Of a stretch of DNA of 64,000 nucleotides, positions 61,302 to 64,000 are shown piece after piece; position 1 is the stretch's first letter, and each line of letters opens with the position of its first letter. The position numbers and the translations under genes are program-made. The notes below the pieces were generated by a model. It ran no database searches. It had not been told where the DNA came from and worked only from the letters and a program-made list of their open reading frames with translations. Where the stretch lies: the NCBI RefSeq assembly GCF_023822045.1, contig NZ_CP084712.1, forward strand, positions 2,294,001-2,358,000. The letters run 5' to 3'. The stretch is from Sphingopyxis sp. USTB-05 (GTDB taxonomy: Bacteria; Pseudomonadota; Alphaproteobacteria; Sphingomonadales; Sphingomonadaceae).

Positions 61302-61976
61302 ATGTGCAATCTCTACACCGAGCGCAAAAGCGCGGCCGAGGTTGCGGCGCATTTCGGCGTCGACCTCCCCGTACCGGCGTTCAACAGCGCCGAGGATGTG
61401 TATCCCGGCTATTCGGGCATGGTCGTCCGCGAAGAGCAGGGAAAGCGCGTCCTGCGCTCGATGACCTGGGGTTTTCCGCGCCACTCCAAAAGCAAGAAGA
61501 CGGGCCTGCCTAACAAGCCGAGCCCGACGAACAACGCACGCGACGATCAGCTCTTCAATCCTTATGGTATGTGGAGCCAATGGTTTGCCCAGCCGGCGCA
61601 TCGCTGCCTGATCCCGTTCACCGCCTTTGCCGAAGCCGTCGGCGAAAAAGGCGCAATGACGAAGACCTGGGTCAGCGTCACCGATCAGCCGCTTGCGGCC
61701 TGGGCGGGACTATGGCGCCCCACCGACGAATGGGGCGACGCCTATACCGGCGTGATGGTGGACGCGACCGAGGAACTGCTCGATATCCACGACCGCATGC
61801 CGGTGATCCTCCGTCCCGAAGATCATGAGACTTGGCTGCACGCGCCCGCCGACGAAGCATTCGGGCTCGTGCGCAAATATCCGGGCGACCGCCTCGTTGC
61901 CGAGCATAGCAACGACCCCTGGAGCAACCGCGGCAGGACGTCGCCCCCGCTCCCCGATATGCCGACCCTGCTCTGA
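61302..61976 (+). CDS. SRAP (YedK/HMCES) family abasic-site crosslinking protein
   Basis: A 224-aa SRAP protein with all catalytic residues: Cys2 (MCNLYTERKS), the NNAR stretch (residues 77-80), Glu111 in RCLIPFTAFAEA and His163 in HDRMPVIL. It should form a DNA-protein crosslink with abasic sites in single-stranded DNA after self-removal of Met1. It follows a degenerate paralogue in the same SOS-box operon, and its stop shares a base with the next gene's start. Confidence 0.93.
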   Translation: MCNLYTERKSAAEVAAHFGVDLPVPAFNSAEDVYPGYSGMVVREEQGKRVLRSMTWGFPRHSKSKKTGLPNKPSPTNNARDDQLFNPYGMWSQWFAQPAHRCLIPFTAFAEAVGEKGAMTKTWVSVTDQPLAAWAGLWRPTDEWGDAYTGVMVDATEELLDIHDRMPVILRPEDHETWLHAPADEAFGLVRKYPGDRLVAEHSNDPWSNRGRTSPPLPDMPTLL

Positions 61977-62155
61977 TGCTCACCGAAGACCGCCATCTCT
62001 GGGCCTGCGCCCTCGCCGTCGAAAAGCAGCATGGAGCGGGCGCACCGCGCTTCGTCGCAGCGCGCATCGGTGCGCTCGCGCTCGCGGGGGATAATGCGGG
62101 CGTCGAGCGCTGGAAAGCGATCGCGGCGAAGCTGAACGCACTCGCAAGGACATGA
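61976..62155 (+). CDS. 59-aa conserved small protein (DUF6961-like)
   Basis: A 59-aa helical protein: LTEDRHLWACALAVEKQHGA, RFVAARIGALALAGDNAGVE, WKAIAAKLNAL. The pattern resembles the small DUF6961-type proteins of sphingomonads, though I cannot verify this. Its start shares one base with the SRAP stop, and its stop overlaps the alkB-like start by 4 bp. It is therefore embedded in the operon and likely real. Confidence 0.72.
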   Translation: MLTEDRHLWACALAVEKQHGAGAPRFVAARIGALALAGDNAGVERWKAIAAKLNALART

Positions 62156-62742
62156 AACACAACCCTGTCAGCAAAAGTGCCGCGGCGCAGGCCGATCTGT
62201 TTGGCCGTGCACTGCTTCCCGGTCTCGAAGCGGCCGAAGCCTTCGTCACGGAAGCCGAGGAAGCGGCGCTCATAGCCCATATCGAACATGCTGGGCTCGA
62301 GGCCTTCAAATTCCAGCAATGGGAGGGCAAACGCCTCACCCGCTCATTCGGATGGAGCTATGATTTCCAGACGGGGGTTTTCGCACGCGCCGCGCCGATC
62401 CCCGACTGGCTCGCGCCGATCGCCGCTCGCGCCGAGCGTTTTTCAGAACTTCCGCCGGGCGCCCTCGCGCAGGCGCTGCTGATTTCATACGGCCCCGGGG
62501 CCGGCATCGGCTGGCATAAAGACCGGCCCGTCTTCGAGCATGTCGTCGGCATTTCGCTGGGAGCAGAGGCGGCGATGCGCTTCCGGCGCCGCCGAGGAGA
62601 CAAGTTCGACCGCTTTGCACTGCCGCTCGCGCCCCGCTCGATCTATCGTTTCACCGGCGAAGCGCGGCACGCGTGGGAACATAGCATCGCGCCGATCGAG
62701 ACGGCGCGCTGGTCGATCACCTTCCGCAGCCTCGCGAGTTGA
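62152..62742 (+). CDS. AlkB-type 2-oxoglutarate/Fe(II) dioxygenase
   Basis: A 196-aa AlkB-family demethylase. The iron ligands His122 and Asp124 are in GIGWHKDRPVFEHV and His177 in RHAWEHSI; the 2-oxoglutarate Arg186 is in ARWSITFRSL. Upstream RSFGWSYDFQTG fits the nucleotide-recognition lid. It should reverse N-alkyl damage in DNA or RNA by oxidative demethylation. Last gene of the SOS-box operon, overlapping the small gene by 4 bp. Confidence 0.93.
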   Translation: MKHNPVSKSAAAQADLFGRALLPGLEAAEAFVTEAEEAALIAHIEHAGLEAFKFQQWEGKRLTRSFGWSYDFQTGVFARAAPIPDWLAPIAARAERFSELPPGALAQALLISYGPGAGIGWHKDRPVFEHVVGISLGAEAAMRFRRRRGDKFDRFALPLAPRSIYRFTGEARHAWEHSIAPIETARWSITFRSLAS

Positions 62743-62784
62743 TCGCGATAGCGAAGGCAAATATTCGCTCCTATAGAGACCGCC

Positions 62785-62805
62785 CGGTCGGCGAGGGGCC
62801 GACCG
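62785..62805 (+). promoter_or_regulatory. Hairpin between alkB-like gene and HU gene
   Basis: CGGTCGG and CCGACCG form a 7-bp stem with a 7-base loop, 17 bp before the HU ATG and 42 bp after the alkB-like stop. No U-run follows, so it is more likely a leader structure of HU than a terminator. Confidence 0.45.
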
Positions 62806-62822
62806 CATAAGGGAGATATTGA

Positions 62823-63098
62823 ATGAACCATGCCGACCTTTCGGACGCAGTTGCTAGCGCGCTCGGAACCAGCAAGGCCGACGGCAAGAAGGCTGTCGAC
62901 GCCGTGTTCGCCGCGATCGCCGACGCCGCCGCCAAGGGCGAGGAAGTATCGGTAAACGGCTTCGGCAAGTTCAAGGTCAAGGAAAGCGCAGCCCGCGAGG
63001 GCCGCAACCCTTCGACCGGTGAGACCATCCAGATCGCGGCCTCGAAAAAGCTCGGCTTCGGCGCGGCGAAGGCGGTCAAGGATCGCCTCAACGGCTAA
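62823..63098 (+). CDS. HU family DNA-binding protein
   Basis: A 91-aa histone-like protein: LSDAVASALGTSKADGKKAV, ISV-type strand VSVNGFGKFKVKESAAREGR, the conserved GRNPSTGETIQIAASKKLGF arm and the C-terminal helix AAKAVKDRLNG. It bends and compacts DNA as a dimer and assists recombination and repair. GGGAG lies before the ATG. Convergent with the VOC gene, with 9 bp between stops. Confidence 0.95.
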   Translation: MNHADLSDAVASALGTSKADGKKAVDAVFAAIADAAAKGEEVSVNGFGKFKVKESAAREGRNPSTGETIQIAASKKLGFGAAKAVKDRLNG

Positions 63099-63107
63099 GA
63101 CCCGACG

Positions 63108-63530
63108 TCAGGCGCCGAAGGTCACATGGCCTTCGGCGTCGATCGGCCAAGCCGGATTCCAAGCGATTTCCCAGGCGTGATCGTCGGGATCGGCGACATA
63201 GCCCCGATAGCCGCCATGCGGCGGTGCATCGCCTGGCCGGAGCACCCGCCCGCCTGCAGCCTCCAGTGCCGCGATCACTGCATCGACCTCTTCCGCCGAC
63301 CCGACATTATGGGCGAGCGCGAAGGCCCCCGGGCCTCCGAACGAGGTCCGCGTCATGTCCTCGGCGAGCTTTGCCTCAAGCCATGTGCCGAGGATCAGAC
63401 CGTTCATCTGATAGAAGGCGATTTCCTCGTTCGCGAACACCGGCGTCCAGCCGAAGCCTTCGCTATAGAAGCGGCGGGACCGGACGAGATCCGCGATCCC
63501 GAGCGTCACGACTGCAATCTGCTGCTGCAT
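63108..63530 (-). CDS. VOC (glyoxalase/bleomycin-resistance fold) protein
   Basis: A 140-aa VOC-superfamily protein: VVTLGIADLVRSRRFYSEGF, IAFYQMNGLILGTWLEAKLA, and the second module AVIAALEAAGGRVLRPGDAP, GGYRGYVADPDDHAWEIAWN. The C-terminal DxHxWE pattern fits a metal ligand; the N-terminal ligand is less clear. Could be a dioxygenase-like or resistance protein; the substrate is unknown. Confidence 0.88.
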   Translation of the reverse strand: MQQQIAVVTLGIADLVRSRRFYSEGFGWTPVFANEEIAFYQMNGLILGTWLEAKLAEDMTRTSFGGPGAFALAHNVGSAEEVDAVIAALEAAGGRVLRPGDAPPHGGYRGYVADPDDHAWEIAWNPAWPIDAEGHVTFGA

Positions 63531-63698
63531 GCATCGGTCTCCGATATAGGCTCTTTAACAACGGCAAGGGAGCCAGCCTTGTTCCCGCGATCACGAAGTC
63601 CCTATGAATCGCCGAAGCCAGACATCAGCTCGCGCCGAACAATGGATCACGAACCTCCTTGTTGGAAAGTCGAGTACCGCACGGAAATTCGGGTAAAC

Positions 63699-63712
63699 TT
63701 GATCGAAATCAA
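63699..63712. promoter_or_regulatory. Perfect FNR/FixK-type box
   Basis: TTGATCGAAATCAA matches TTGAT-N4-ATCAA exactly, the FNR/FixK/Dnr consensus. It lies in the 342-bp divergent region between the VOC gene (start 63530) and the lipoprotein gene (start 63873), about 160-170 bp from each start codon. An AT-rich stretch follows on the right. Confidence 0.6.
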
Positions 63713-63767
63713 TATCATATTACACGTCATTCGGAACAATTCCTCGTAGGTGCGCATTCTTGTAGTG

Positions 63768-63801
63768 CCTCGTCTCTCCCCCTGGTTCCCGGGAGACGAG
63801 G
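63768..63801. repeat. 9-bp inverted repeat hairpin upstream of the last gene
   Basis: CCTCGTCTC (63768-63776) and GAGACGAGG (63793-63801) form a perfect 9-bp stem around a 16-base loop that contains a further CCC/GGG pairing. It lies 71 bp before the ATG at 63873. It may be a leader structure or mark the end of an unseen short transcript. Confidence 0.5.
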
Positions 63802-63872
63802 TTCTCTCCCCAGATAATATTGCTGCCAACGAAGAGGTTGAAAGCGCCCCGCGTCGCGGCCAGAAGCGCCCG

Positions 63873-64000
63873 ATGAACCAGCGCCTCCTTTTTATAGCTG
63901 CTACTCTCCTTTCGCTCAGCGCTTGCGCGGGCGCCGAGCAAGCTTCGCAGCCCTTTTCGCCCTCTGTCCTGCAAGACCGGCCGCTCACCCTGGCGAGCTG
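63873..64000 (+). CDS. Putative lipoprotein, partial (runs off the right edge)
   Basis: The first 42 codons of a plus-strand gene. MNQRLLFIAATLLSLSACAG is a typical lipoprotein signal with lipobox LSAC (Cys18), followed by a polar linker (AEQASQPFSPSVLQ). No clear ribosome site is visible before the ATG. The rest lies beyond the window, so the function cannot be stated. A perfect FNR-type box and a 9-bp inverted repeat lie upstream. Confidence 0.6.
   Translation, partial: MNQRLLFIAATLLSLSACAGAEQASQPFSPSVLQDRPLTLAS

Overview
The window is GC-rich, densely coded bacterial DNA. It most likely comes from an alphaproteobacterium of the order Sphingomonadales (a Sphingopyxis- or Novosphingobium-like genome). 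The basis is inference: the gene families and their order (trb/DUF736/DUF2840/DUF3363 conjugation genes, imuA-imuB-dnaE2, EcfG-type and GTTC-N7-GTTC regulatory sites). No rRNA, tRNA or CRISPR array was seen. All assignments rest on reading motifs and family resemblance; no database search was run.

Layout. (1) 1-8.2 kb: an acyl-CoA catabolism cluster. It has a partial acyl-CoA dehydrogenase, an acyl-CoA ligase, and a five-gene minus-strand operon (MFE-2-like SDR, acyl-CoA dehydrogenase, thiolase, SnoaL-like protein, DUF3237 protein). A divergent IclR regulator follows, with a perfect 16-bp palindrome between it and the operon, then a relic of an esterase gene. (2) 8.3-19.2 kb: a type I secretion locus. 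Two convergent paralogous parallel-beta-helix/RTX proteins (about 727 and 1603 aa) sit next to an HlyB-like ABC exporter and an HlyD-like adaptor. No TolC partner is present. (3) 19.4-25.9 kb: miscellaneous chromosomal genes (CocE-type hydrolase, class I aminotransferase, TonB-C-like protein, beta-lactamase-fold hydrolase).

(4) 26.3-49.4 kb: the conjugation core of an integrative element. A complete trb mating-pair operon (trbB,C,D,E,J,K-like,L,F,G,I) reads leftward and ends in DUF2274 and AlpA genes. Next come a membrane-anchored LuxR regulator, a RadC-family protein with an extra C-terminal helix-turn-helix, a ribbon-helix-helix protein, the coupling protein TraG, a MOBP-type relaxase with a candidate oriT just upstream, a lytic transglycosylase, a TraF protease, three DUF736 paralogues, DUF2840, a second AlpA, a frameshifted DUF6499/DUF2285 gene and a FitAB-like toxin-antitoxin pair. 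No integrase, repA or parA is in the window. Three genes of this region share a hairpin leader a fixed distance upstream of their start codons.

(5) 49.7-63.1 kb: a DNA-damage island. It holds imuA-imuB-dnaE2 behind a LexA-type SOS box. After small envelope, stress and signalling genes (glycine-zipper lipoprotein, diguanylate cyclase, DUF1328 with an EcfG-like promoter, DUF3606, aspartic protease) comes a second SOS-box operon. That operon encodes a hypothetical protein, a catalytically degenerate SRAP protein, an intact SRAP protein, a small protein and an AlkB-type dioxygenase. An HU protein follows. (6) 63.1-64 kb: a VOC protein and the start of a lipoprotein gene, separated by a region with a perfect FNR/FixK-type box.

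Working together, the trb/tra genes would move the element, the RTX locus exports two surface or extracellular beta-helix proteins, and the SOS-controlled island would supply mutagenic translesion synthesis plus abasic-site and alkylation repair.
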